A stretch of DNA of 29,611 bases, from positions 1 through 29,611 of the IMG/VR virus record IMGVR_UViG_3300042528_000231; one strand, given 5' to 3'. The notes beneath the pieces were generated by a model. That model searched no databases and was not told the DNA's origin. It saw only the letters and a list, made by a program, of their open reading frames with translations. This DNA comes from a virus. The translations under genes and the position numbers were made by a program. Within the stretch, counting starts at the first letter, position 1, and each line of letters starts with the position of its first letter. Positions 6,369 to 12,714 of this stretch are shown here, piece after piece.

Positions 6369-6998
6369 ATGAAAAACTTTAATTTCCTCCCCTCGTCACA
6401 CGTCGAAGAGATCAAAGACTATCCGTTTGGAAGGCACCGCACAACAGGCACCGCGTTTTTAGAGTTCAACCCTAACAAGGGCTTCCGATTTGTTCGACAG
6501 TTGAAGGATCCGAAGACAGGGCGATTTTGTGCGCCTAAAAAATCAACATATTATGAAATAGCCTTGCCGATCATAGACGAAAACGGATATTTCAATTTCA
6601 CTAACTTTGATTTGAATCGCAAAATTCAAGAGCTACCACGCATATACAACCTAATAGCCGACCAGTGGCACCTATGGACAAATGATCAACAGGATTATAT
6701 TTTGCGCATGGTTTTAATGTATTCTAAGGTAGCTATCCGCGCAGCCTACGAATATAGCGGATTAAACCCCTCAAATAATGTTGAACTTTCGGAGGTCCTC
6801 CCAATCTTTGAAACTGTCATAAAAAGAGCAAAAGAGGGGCTCAATGGATCCAATGGAAACCCGCTGAGGAACTGCAGCCCGAATATAGAATTATATCAAA
6901 GTCTACTAAAGAGAGTGCCGGAAAATTACAGCCCTTTTAAGGTGACGCACTACAAACACAATTTAAACACGGGTAAATTTGAAGAGGTACCCGGCTAA
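6369..6998 (+). CDS. Hypothetical early phage protein
   Basis: 209 residues, last gene of the P2 unit. It starts MKNFNFLPSSHVEEIKDYPF and has a basic N-terminal part with RQLKDPKTGRFCAPKKSTYY, a helical middle (DQQDYILRMVLMYSKVAIRA) and a polar C-terminal tail ending KFEEVPG. The N-terminal segment could bind nucleic acid, but no known motif supports this. A strong terminator with a TTCG loop follows 26 bases after the stop. Function unknown. Confidence 0.65.
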   Translation: MKNFNFLPSSHVEEIKDYPFGRHRTTGTAFLEFNPNKGFRFVRQLKDPKTGRFCAPKKSTYYEIALPIIDENGYFNFTNFDLNRKIQELPRIYNLIADQWHLWTNDQQDYILRMVLMYSKVAIRAAYEYSGLNPSNNVELSEVLPIFETVIKRAKEGLNGSNGNPLRNCSPNIELYQSLLKRVPENYSPFKVTHYKHNLNTGKFEEVPG

Positions 6999-7024
6999 AA
7001 AAAATAGTTAGCAGCAAATTTTAT

Positions 7025-7047
7025 GAGGGCTTCGGCCCTCTTTTTTT
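7025..7047 (+). terminator. Rho-independent terminator with TTCG tetraloop
   Basis: GAGGGC (7025-7030), TTCG loop, GCCCTC (7035-7040), then T to 7047. It ends the P2 transcript (5834-6998). TTCG with a C-G closing pair is an exceptionally stable loop. Confidence 0.9.
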
Positions 7048-7608
7048 GTGCTTTGTTTTTTCTATCTGTTTAGGTGAAAAGGGGAGGAAATGAAGCCAGG
7101 GGAGGAGGGACATTCCACCAGGCGCACAAAGCAAAAATATTTCCGAAATTTCAGAAATACTGATCCGGCCGCGGTTATGTTGTTTGGTTCCTTTTCCGGC
7201 TGCTGGCATACTTTTCCCGGCTGCTGGTTCCGGCCTTTGCTTAATTCAGGTACCCGCGCAGAAGTGGAGGAGGACTCCCTATTTCCCCCATATTCACTGC
7301 CAGACCCCACACAACACAAGTTGAAACAATCAAACAAGTTCATTTTCGTTCATTTTTCAAAAATTCCAAAAAATCTCCCATTGGATATTTTATGAATATA
7401 TTTAGAGTGATGATATATGAAATATAATATATATATTATGATGACTAATATATCTGAGTTTACGAAGATATATTAGTATGAATAATATATTTATTATATT
7501 GAATATAGAAGAACGATAAATATATGAATAAAATATCCTTATATAGGGGCAAGAAAAAAAACAACTTTTCAATTTCGTGTTTATTTGCAAAACCGCTATT
7601 TTTGGCTC
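7048..7608 (+). other. Gene-free stretch with dispersed repeats and AT-rich hairpins
   Basis: No convincing gene: the frames here have unphage-like composition and overlap on both strands. The left part holds a near-palindrome ATTTCCGAAATTTCAGAAAT (7139-7158), and two CGGCTGCTGG copies with inverted GGAACCA relatives (7185-7191 and 7225-7231). From about 7381 to 7555 the DNA is very AT-rich with a 16-base palindrome ATAATATATATATTAT (7424-7439) and a longer hairpin at 7444-7477. It separates the early region from the stand-alone glycosyltransferase gene and may be an insertion boundary or control region. Confidence 0.6.
7444..7477. repeat. 12-base perfect inverted repeat
   Basis: ACTAATATATCT (7444-7455) and AGATATATTAGT (7466-7477) are exact reverse complements around the 10-base loop GAGTTTACGA. 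There is no T-run, so it is not a simple terminator. It could be an operator, a recombination site or a structured leader of the glycosyltransferase gene that starts 130 bases later. Confidence 0.75.
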
Positions 7609-8673
7609 ATGGTTGTATGTTTACTTTATACTTCTACCAACACGGGTTCGGCATTTTATAGGTTAGAGATGCCTCATACTCGTATGATTGAGGTTTCCCC
7701 TAATATTTCGGTGGTTTCTACCGATAATGTAGACCTTTTAACTCCGCAGGAGCTTTCCATTATAGACCTTTTTATTGTTTCGAGGAGTTTTGCCTCGAAT
7801 ATAGACGAGATGAAAACTCGACTTGCCCTAATGAAGTCATTTGGCGCTGGCGTTATACTCGATATTGACGACTACTGGCATTTAGGAACTGGGCATAGCT
7901 TTTATAGGCACTATTTAGACAACAATCTGCCTCAGCTCGTAGCAGCGCATATAAGACATTCTGATGCCGTTATTGCCACAACTACCTATTTGGCAAAAGA
8001 GTGTCTTAAATTGAATAAAAACGTTGAAATACTGCCTAATATACCTTACCCTCATCTGTTTGAGCAGTTCGAATCGAAATCCGTTGATAAACCCCTCTTT
8101 TCGGTGGGGTACTTCGGGGCTGCTCAGCACGAGGAGGATGTGGAGATACTCCGCATTTCGATGGGCAAACTTGCCCATGACCAGGATTTGGATGGCAGGT
8201 ACAACCTCTACTTAGCGGGATGGAACGATAATCCTGTTTATAAAGCCTATGAGAATATTTTTAGCTCTAACCTCTATAACATAAATTACAAGAGAATAGC
8301 TGCTGCCGACATATATTCTTACATCGGTGGCTACAACTTCGTTGATGTTTCCTTAGCACCTTTAAGAAAGACCAAGTTTAACTCCTACAAGTCTGAACTC
8401 AAAGTATCTGAGGCTGCCATTATGGGTAAAGCCATTATTGCCTCTGACATCCCAATGTATGCCGACTGTATTGAGGATGGTGTTCACGGGTTTCTCATCC
8501 CTGAGCATAAGCACTCTTTATGGTACAAGAGGATTAGGCAGCTCATAAACGAGCCTGGGCTTGCACAGGAACTCGCATCCAATCTGAAGGCTCGGATGGC
8601 TGAATACCTAAATGCTAAGCAAAACGAAAATAAAAGAATAAATATGTATAAAAGTTTTTCGAGAAAGAAATAG
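7609..8673 (+). CDS. GT4-like (GT-B fold) glycosyltransferase
   Basis: 354 residues from ATG 7609; the frame is open to a TTG at 7585, but the protein proper begins at VVCLLYTSTNTGSAFYRLEM, typical of the first strand and donor loop of this family. ILDIDDYWHLGTGHSFYRHY lies near residue 85, and the C-terminal half has the GT-B signature SELKVSEAAIMGKAIIASDI, followed by DGVHGFLIP, where the EX7E-type acidic residues contact the sugar nucleotide. It should transfer a sugar from a nucleotide donor to a glycan or protein in the cytoplasm; donor and acceptor cannot be read. It stands alone between terminators at 7025-7047 and 8727-8759, so it looks like an independently acquired unit (a moron). 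Confidence 0.85.
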   Translation: MVVCLLYTSTNTGSAFYRLEMPHTRMIEVSPNISVVSTDNVDLLTPQELSIIDLFIVSRSFASNIDEMKTRLALMKSFGAGVILDIDDYWHLGTGHSFYRHYLDNNLPQLVAAHIRHSDAVIATTTYLAKECLKLNKNVEILPNIPYPHLFEQFESKSVDKPLFSVGYFGAAQHEEDVEILRISMGKLAHDQDLDGRYNLYLAGWNDNPVYKAYENIFSSNLYNINYKRIAAADIYSYIGGYNFVDVSLAPLRKTKFNSYKSELKVSEAAIMGKAIIASDIPMYADCIEDGVHGFLIPEHKHSLWYKRIRQLINEPGLAQELASNLKARMAEYLNAKQNENKRINMYKSFSRKK

Positions 8674-8676
8674 CCT

Positions 8677-8684
8677 TATATTTG
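8677..8684 (+). promoter_or_regulatory. Candidate -7 box behind the glycosyltransferase gene
   Basis: TATATTTG three bases after the TAG stop of the glycosyltransferase gene. There is no TTG at the 19-base spacing (TTT instead), so strength is uncertain. A transcript from here would run straight into the terminator at 8727-8759. Confidence 0.45.
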
Positions 8685-8687
8685 CAG

Positions 8688-8759
8688 GTAGTCTCACTTG
8701 GGTTGTGAGAGTTTAGGTGTTTAGAGAATAGGGGGAGCGCATACCCCCTATTTTTTTTT
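8688..8759 (+). ncRNA. Candidate short structured RNA or attenuated leader
   Basis: Between a -7 box (8677-8684) and an intrinsic terminator there is no open frame but two hairpins: TCTCAC (8692-8697) with GTGAGA (8705-8710) around TTGGGTT, and the terminator stem. This is the layout of a roughly 70-base phage small RNA. Alternatively it is merely the 3' end of the glycosyltransferase mRNA. Confidence 0.3.
8727..8759 (+). terminator. Rho-independent terminator
   Basis: AATAGGGGG (8727-8735), loop AGCGCATA, CCCCCTATT (8744-8752), T-run to 8759. It ends the glycosyltransferase transcript and lies 15 bases before the next gene. Confidence 0.9.
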
Positions 8760-8774
8760 CTAAACAAAACCACT

Positions 8775-8981
8775 ATGGCAACAGAATTTCCCAACCAAAC
8801 ATTCCGACTGAGTCTTGACCACTACGGAAAGCGGATTACCATCGAACTCGACCACTGCGATGTTACTGCCGATGAACTCGTAGAAACCTTCTATCAGTTA
8901 GCGATGGCTGCTGAATTTCCTTCTAAGTCCGTATGCGAGGCTATGCACTTTGTATCCGATGAACGGAGCGCATCGGAATAA
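8775..8981 (+). CDS. Hypothetical small phage protein
   Basis: 68 residues, acidic. The N-terminal half looks like two beta strands (TFRLSLDHYGKRITIELDHC) followed by a helix with ADELVETFYQLAMAAEF, a compact alpha/beta layout seen in short Bacteroidetes phage proteins of unknown role. It begins 15 bases after a terminator, so transcription must either read through or start in that short gap. It precedes the holin-like gene, whose -7 box follows this stop codon. Function unknown. Confidence 0.65.
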   Translation: MATEFPNQTFRLSLDHYGKRITIELDHCDVTADELVETFYQLAMAAEFPSKSVCEAMHFVSDERSASE

Positions 8982-8985
8982 TCCT

Positions 8986-8993
8986 TACATTTG
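8986..8993 (+). promoter_or_regulatory. Candidate -7 box for the holin/methyltransferase unit
   Basis: TACATTTG lies 19 bases before ATG 9013, with an ACAACAACCTT leader between them. No TTG is found at the standard -33 distance. A very similar ACAACAACCT leader follows the -7 box of the metallophosphoesterase gene on the other strand. Confidence 0.5.
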
Positions 8994-9012
8994 ACTATTA
9001 AACAACAACCTT

Positions 9013-9189
9013 ATGAAAAACTTAACTCTTGAACAGTGGCTTGGTATAGTTAGACACCTTTTCTCGGCTTTCGGTGCTGTCTTAACGACTAAGGGGTGGA
9101 CTACCGATGACCAGGTGCAGGAACTAACGGGAGCAGTCCTCGTTGCTATATCCATCTTTTGGTCTATCTACTCGAAGGATAAGGCTTAA
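9013..9189 (+). CDS. Holin-like small membrane protein (Pam3-gp28 type)
   Basis: 58 residues. The pattern of LEQWLGIVRHLFSAFGAVLT, then a short polar turn with DDQVQELTG, then AVLVAISIFWSIYSKDKA matches the two-helix phage holin family typified by Pam3 gp28: two membrane helices, short loop, basic C-terminus. Holins accumulate in the inner membrane and time lysis by opening holes or depolarising it. The stop codon overlaps the start of the DNA methyltransferase by one base (TAATG), so the two are coupled. The matching endolysin (amidase at 11303-11716) is on the opposite strand and some 2 kb away. Family identification is from pattern memory. Confidence 0.7.
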   Translation: MKNLTLEQWLGIVRHLFSAFGAVLTTKGWTTDDQVQELTGAVLVAISIFWSIYSKDKA

Positions 9190-10355
9190 TGATTAAACTA
9201 CATCACGGCGATTGCCTTGACGTGCTGCGAACGCTACCCGACTGCAGTGTCGATGCTGTCGTTACTGACCCGCCTTACGGCCTGTCGTTCATGGGGAAGA
9301 AGTGGGACTATGACGTGCCGAGCCAAGAGATTTGGGCTGAGTGCCTTCGGGTATTAAAGCATGGCGGCCACCTTCTTGCGTTTGCGGGAACAAGAACGCA
9401 GCACCGAATGGCTGTAAGGATTGAGGATGCTGGATTTGAGATTCGGGATATGATTGCTTGGGTGTATGGTTCGGGATTTCCGAAGTCGCACGATGTAAGC
9501 AAGGCGATTGACAAGGCGGCTGAAGCGGAGCGGGAGGTTGTGCAAACAATCCCCGACAGATGGGCGGGCAAGGGGCAAGTGTTTCAACGCGCCAATCAGC
9601 AAGAAGCAGAATTAGTGAACATCACTGCTCCCGCCACCGAAGCCGCAAAGCAGTGGCAAGGCTGGGGGACTGCACTCAAACCCGCACTTGAGCCGATTAC
9701 GGTGGCTCGCAAGCCCTTGATTGGCACGGTAGCGGAGAACGTTCTGCAACACGGCACAGGGGCGATAAATGTGGATGGGGGAAGGGTGGCGTTTGTGTCT
9801 GATGCAGACAGGAGAGAATCAACCGCGAAGAATCAACACGCTGACTTTGGGACACAACCAATGACCAACAATAATGTATATGGTGATTATTCAATGATTC
9901 AGCCCGCCAATTACAACCCTCCTGGCCGCTGGCCCGCCAACTTCATTCACGATGGAAGCGAGGAGGTGGTGGGGTTGTTTCCTGACACAAAGAGTGGGTT
10001 TATGCGCGGCGGTGAGAAGGCGAGCAAAGGATTGGGTATGTTTGGAGGCGGTCAATCAAACGCAGATACTTACGGCGATTCAGGCTCAGCCGCGCGCTTC
10101 TTCTACTGCGCCAAGGCAAGCAAACGCGACAGGGATGAGGGCAACAACCATCCAACGGTCAAGCCCACCGACCTGATGCGATACCTCTGCCGACTTGTAA
10201 CCCCGCCAAACGGGACAGTCCTCGACCCGTTCATGGGTTCGGGAAGCACAGGTAAAGCGGCTGCACTGGAGGGATTTAGCTTCATCGGCATTGAACGCGA
10301 GGCCGAGTATGTAACAATAGCACAGGCACGCATCAACCACGTCACCAATGACTGA
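9189..10355 (+). CDS. DNA methyltransferase, beta class (N6-adenine or N4-cytosine)
   Basis: 388 residues. The order of motifs is that of beta-class amino-methyltransferases: catalytic DPPY (residues 27-30) in DAVVTDPPYGLSFMGKKWD, a middle region of about 250 residues holding the target-recognition part, then NNHPTVKPTDLMRYL and the SAM-binding DPFMGSGSTGKAA (346-358). The DPPY tetrad favours adenine-N6 methylation but does not exclude cytosine-N4. No restriction endonuclease is adjacent, so it is an orphan that probably protects phage DNA from host restriction. Its composition differs from the neighbours: a hand count of 9541-9600 gives 35 of 60 G+C, against 25 of 60 at 16261-16320, which suggests recent transfer. 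Confidence 0.93.
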   Translation: MIKLHHGDCLDVLRTLPDCSVDAVVTDPPYGLSFMGKKWDYDVPSQEIWAECLRVLKHGGHLLAFAGTRTQHRMAVRIEDAGFEIRDMIAWVYGSGFPKSHDVSKAIDKAAEAEREVVQTIPDRWAGKGQVFQRANQQEAELVNITAPATEAAKQWQGWGTALKPALEPITVARKPLIGTVAENVLQHGTGAINVDGGRVAFVSDADRRESTAKNQHADFGTQPMTNNNVYGDYSMIQPANYNPPGRWPANFIHDGSEEVVGLFPDTKSGFMRGGEKASKGLGMFGGGQSNADTYGDSGSAARFFYCAKASKRDRDEGNNHPTVKPTDLMRYLCRLVTPPNGTVLDPFMGSGSTGKAAALEGFSFIGIEREAEYVTIAQARINHVTND

Positions 10356-10539
10356 CGCAATCACCGAAGCCGTTGTTGCCCAACTTAGGACAAGAGCGAA
10401 AAAGGGCAAGTTGAAGTACGGCACGACCATGGAGCGCGATGACCTGACGCTGATGCAGTGGCTGCAACACTTGCAGGAGGAGTTGATGGATGCGGCTGTC
10501 TACGTGGAGAAGTTGAAGGGGGAGATTGAGAAGAGATGA
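10348..10539 (+). CDS. Small phage protein with EELMDA motif, possibly MazG-like
   Basis: 63 residues overlapping the methyltransferase end by eight bases. The sequence has KKGKLKYGTTMERDDLTLMQ, then WLQHLQEELMDAAVYVEKL. The EELMDA segment resembles the EExxD helix of MazG-type nucleotide pyrophosphohydrolases, but the protein is too short to contain the full metal site, so the link is weak. It shares the high G+C of the methyltransferase gene and probably arrived with it. Confidence 0.65.
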   Translation: MTDAITEAVVAQLRTRAKKGKLKYGTTMERDDLTLMQWLQHLQEELMDAAVYVEKLKGEIEKR

Positions 10540-10541
10540 TG

Positions 10542-10549
10542 TATATTTG
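10542..10549 (+). promoter_or_regulatory. Candidate -7 box
   Basis: TATATTTG two bases after the preceding stop codon and 21 bases before ATG 10571. No TTG at the expected -33 distance. It supports ATG 10571 over an upstream start as the beginning of the next gene. Confidence 0.45.
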
Positions 10550-10570
10550 ATTAACCTAAACCAAAATAAA

Positions 10571-10912
10571 ATGGCTTATATTTATCATAAAATTAATCCT
10601 CTTTCTTTATCCGAAGTAAAAGAACTAATTGGTGAGGTGGATGTGGAAAAGAATATGCAGTATGAAAGAAAAGTGCAAAATCCTTATTCATCAGATAGTT
10701 TATTGCATACAGGTTTTAATAAAGGCTTTGAACTTGGTTACAACCAAGCCCTTGAAGATAACAAGGAAAAGAAGTACACAGAGAAGGATATTGATAAAGC
10801 ATATTGGGCAGGTATGCAATTTGTGGGAGAAGATAAAGGAAGTCTTGGTGAGTTTATCCAATCCCTCCAAACCCAAATAGAAAACGCAGAAGTGCGGGAG
10901 ATTACAGGTTAA
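10571..10912 (+). CDS. Hypothetical phage protein
   Basis: 113 residues from ATG 10571. The frame is open further upstream, but that part overlaps the -7 box and reads as a chance extension. Features: a N-terminal beta-like MAYIYHKINPLSL, a middle with LLHTGFNKGFELGYNQALED, and a helical tail. The GFxxGFxxGYxxAL spacing is seen in other small phage proteins, where the aromatic-glycine pattern packs a helix; the meaning is unknown. Base composition returns to the AT-rich phage average. It converges with the minus-strand lysis operon, separated by a stem-loop. Confidence 0.65.
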   Translation: MAYIYHKINPLSLSEVKELIGEVDVEKNMQYERKVQNPYSSDSLLHTGFNKGFELGYNQALEDNKEKKYTEKDIDKAYWAGMQFVGEDKGSLGEFIQSLQTQIENAEVREITG

Positions 10913-10922
10913 AGTCCTGACT

Positions 10923-10956
10923 AAAATGTCCAGTTTATTGACAAAAAAACTGGACA
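10923..10956 (-). terminator. Stem-loop terminator between convergent units
   Basis: TGTCCAGTTT (10927-10936) and AAACTGGACA (10947-10956) are exact reverse complements. On the minus strand the stem is followed by TTTT, so it best serves the leftward unit 12634-10972; on the plus strand there is no T-run. Confidence 0.6.
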
Positions 10957-10971
10957 AAACAACCGAGTAGC

Positions 10972-11337
10972 TTAAGCGGGTTTTACCCTCTTACCCATAC
11001 CAACCTTAGCCTTCTCCCTTTTTTTGGCCGCCAGCTTCTTCTTTCCTATCTCTCCTGCTGTTTTTGGAGTGTCTTTGGACACCTTCTTCGTTGGTCGGCA
11101 GTATTCATTCTTTCCCCCTGCTCCGCAGGGCTTTCCTGTGCGGGTGTCCACCCATTTTTCTGCCTCCCACCGCTTCAACGATGTACCTGCCTCGCCCTTT
11201 CTTACTGAACCGCTTTCTTTTCGGCATTTGGCAATAGCCTGAGATGCCCTTGCTGATGGGAAAACTTTGTACGAGGCCTTAACCTTGCGATAGCACGCAT
11301 CTTTAACCGACACTGGCGTATTCTTTTTTAGCATCAA
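10972..11337 (-). CDS. Basic Cys-containing phage protein (DUF5872-like)
   Basis: 121 residues, strongly basic. Two recognisable pieces: SYKVFPSARASQAIAKCRKE (residues about 22-41), a motif that recurs in virus and phage proteins as a [W/F]PSAxASxAIxxCRK pattern, and EKWVDTRTGKPCGAGGKNEY followed by CRPTKKVSKDTPKT, which matches the DUF5872 pattern as I remember it. The tail is Lys/Ala-rich (KKKLAAKKREKAKVG), as in DNA-binding proteins. It starts inside the 3' end of the amidase gene (35-base overlap), the last gene of the lysis-side operon. Possible roles are DNA compaction or a virion-associated protein; unproven. Confidence 0.7.
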   Translation of the reverse strand: MMLKKNTPVSVKDACYRKVKASYKVFPSARASQAIAKCRKESGSVRKGEAGTSLKRWEAEKWVDTRTGKPCGAGGKNEYCRPTKKVSKDTPKTAGEIGKKKLAAKKREKAKVGMGKRVKPA

Positions 11338-11716
11338 ACGATGGGCAGGCTTTATTCACCCCCGAAAAATCCCTATGCCCTTGGATTATTGCTGTGGGGT
11401 ACTTTTTCTTCCAACTATGTAGCACTTGAAGGAGGGCTTCCTTCTGACCGCCCGTTCTATTATCGAGTGGATTAAGCCTCGAATCGACACCTCCGATATA
11501 ACTAACATGAAGTGAAACAGAATTATGCCCAGCGACCCCGTTACATACCGTTTCATCCGAAGCCAATGTGATAACCTCCCCATTTGGTTTTACAATTTTA
11601 TGATAGCCAGGCGATTTCCATTTTAATTGCTCTTTCCAATACTTAACAATAGCTTCAACGGAAGCCGCCTGAGGCGTTGCCGTGCAGTGAACGACTATGT
11701 ATTTGATATTTCTCAT
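11303..11716 (-). CDS. N-acetylmuramoyl-L-alanine amidase (endolysin, T7 lysozyme type)
   Basis: 137 residues, all of it a single Amidase_2/PGRP-type domain with no cell-wall-binding part. Zinc ligands are visible: His10 in YIVVHCTATP, His114 in IIQGHRDFSG, and Cys124 in NKACPSF. The tyrosine of SPGYHKIVKPNG near residue 38 corresponds to the catalytic tyrosine of T7 lysozyme, and GVAGHNSVSLHVSYIGG is the conserved central block. The enzyme cuts the amide bond between N-acetylmuramic acid and the stem peptide at the end of infection. No signal peptide, so release would depend on the holin-like protein at 9013-9189. A -7 box lies 17 bases upstream. Confidence 0.93.
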   Translation of the reverse strand: MRNIKYIVVHCTATPQAASVEAIVKYWKEQLKWKSPGYHKIVKPNGEVITLASDETVCNGVAGHNSVSLHVSYIGGVDSRLNPLDNRTGGQKEALLQVLHSWKKKYPTAIIQGHRDFSGVNKACPSFDAKKEYASVG

Positions 11717-11732
11717 TTTGCTTATTATGGGA

Positions 11733-11740
11733 CAAAATTA
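11733..11740 (-). promoter_or_regulatory. Candidate -7 box for the amidase gene
   Basis: On the minus strand TAATTTTG, 16 bases before the amidase ATG at 11716, in the short gap after the metallophosphoesterase gene. No TTG at the standard distance upstream. Confidence 0.45.
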
Positions 11741-11755
11741 AATATTATTCACCTT

Positions 11756-12634
11756 CTATTGAGTGCTCGTAGTCGTAAACCGAGCATCTATAATACGATT
11801 ATCAACGCCATCCATCCTCATCTTACAGTATTTCAGCTTCATCCAGTATCCACCGAGCGGCTTCGGCGGCCTGCCTCTCTCAACGTGAAAGCCACCCACT
11901 CCTCCCTGATACTCTTCCTTGTATGTCGCTGTACGAATTTGGTGTAGAGGCCGTTGTTTAATCAGATAGTCTTTCCTGTTTAGGTATGTAACCATGTTGA
12001 TATGATGATACAACTCGTGAACGTGCCCCTGCCAAGTACAGTCATAACCTTCTACCATCGCCATAATCCTTTGGTCTTGAATAACCCCTTTTGTTACTGA
12101 ACCGCCTCCGCCCGAGCCGTGATAGTAGTACATAGCGAAACGGTTGTAATGCTTCGCAACTGTGCCGTTACGGAATCCAAACAAGATTGCCCCGCCGTAT
12201 CCTCCAATCTGAACATTGGTCTTGCACTCGTGATTGAGTAGGGTTATAAACATCTGTAAGGCATCGAACTCTACGTTTTTGATAACCCCCGTTTCGTGGT
12301 TTCCATATCCGATGAGGATAATATTCTTAGCATATGGCTTAAACCATTCAACAGCACTATTGACAACCGCTTGGAGGTAGTTGCCCACATTATGCTCGGG
12401 TCTTATGTCGTTCTTGTTCCTGCGAGGGTCTCCACGCCCCTGCATCAAACAAAAGAAGTCCCCATTTACAATAATCCCTGCCCCACGTTCTACTGCCTCA
12501 TCGAGGTGTTTTTTGAGTAAGCTTCTATCACAGTGTGGATTGTCCCAGTGCAGGTCGCTAATAAGCAAGAACTCTGCTTCTCTCCCTTCCAAGTCAACGG
12601 TATGTACGTTGGCTGAATGTCGGGTTATATTCAT
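11756..12634 (-). CDS. Calcineurin-like metallophosphoesterase
   Basis: 292 residues from ATG 12634; an upstream ATG at 12670 is rejected because a -7 box TATATTTG lies between the two. All metal-binding motifs of the family are present: SDLHWD (Asp27, His29), NGDFF (Asp59), GYGNHE (Asn112, His113), YYYHGSG (His172) and WQGHVHE (His204, His206). These bind two metals and hydrolyse phosphomonoesters or diesters. Some phage members act on DNA ends or nucleotides; the substrate here cannot be read. The Gly-rich run after His172 and the C-terminal GRPPKPLGGYWMKLKYCKMR are lineage features. Divergent from the small terminase gene. Confidence 0.92.
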   Translation of the reverse strand: MNITRHSANVHTVDLEGREAEFLLISDLHWDNPHCDRSLLKKHLDEAVERGAGIIVNGDFFCLMQGRGDPRRNKNDIRPEHNVGNYLQAVVNSAVEWFKPYAKNIILIGYGNHETGVIKNVEFDALQMFITLLNHECKTNVQIGGYGGAILFGFRNGTVAKHYNRFAMYYYHGSGGGGSVTKGVIQDQRIMAMVEGYDCTWQGHVHELYHHINMVTYLNRKDYLIKQRPLHQIRTATYKEEYQGGVGGFHVERGRPPKPLGGYWMKLKYCKMRMDGVDNRIIDARFTTTSTQ

Positions 12635-12656
12635 TTTAGGTTGTTGCGAGTACTCA

Positions 12657-12664
12657 CAAATATA
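12657..12664 (-). promoter_or_regulatory. Candidate -7 box for the metallophosphoesterase gene
   Basis: On the minus strand TATATTTG, followed by a leader ending CAACAACCTAAA before ATG 12634. It decides the start codon. It lies back-to-back with the terminase -7 box 39 bases away. Confidence 0.55.
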
Positions 12665-12702
12665 CACCACTAAAATTTAGTCGATTTTAAGGGTTCACCC
12701 CT

Positions 12703-12710
12703 TAACTTTG
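12703..12710 (+). promoter_or_regulatory. Candidate -7 box for the terminase/tail unit
   Basis: TAACTTTG only four bases before ATG 12715. With a Bacteroidetes start point a few bases past the box, the mRNA would begin at or next to the AUG (leaderless). No TTG at the -33 distance. Confidence 0.5.
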
Positions 12711-12714
12711 CGCT

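Noticed and set aside
7090-7395. 101-codon frame in the gene-free stretch
   Set aside because: It overlaps other frames on both strands, has no usable leader or promoter and a composition unlike other genes here; the region is better explained by repeats.
12296-12680. Plus-strand frames opposite the metallophosphoesterase
   Set aside because: They are antisense shadows of a gene whose metal motifs are all intact.
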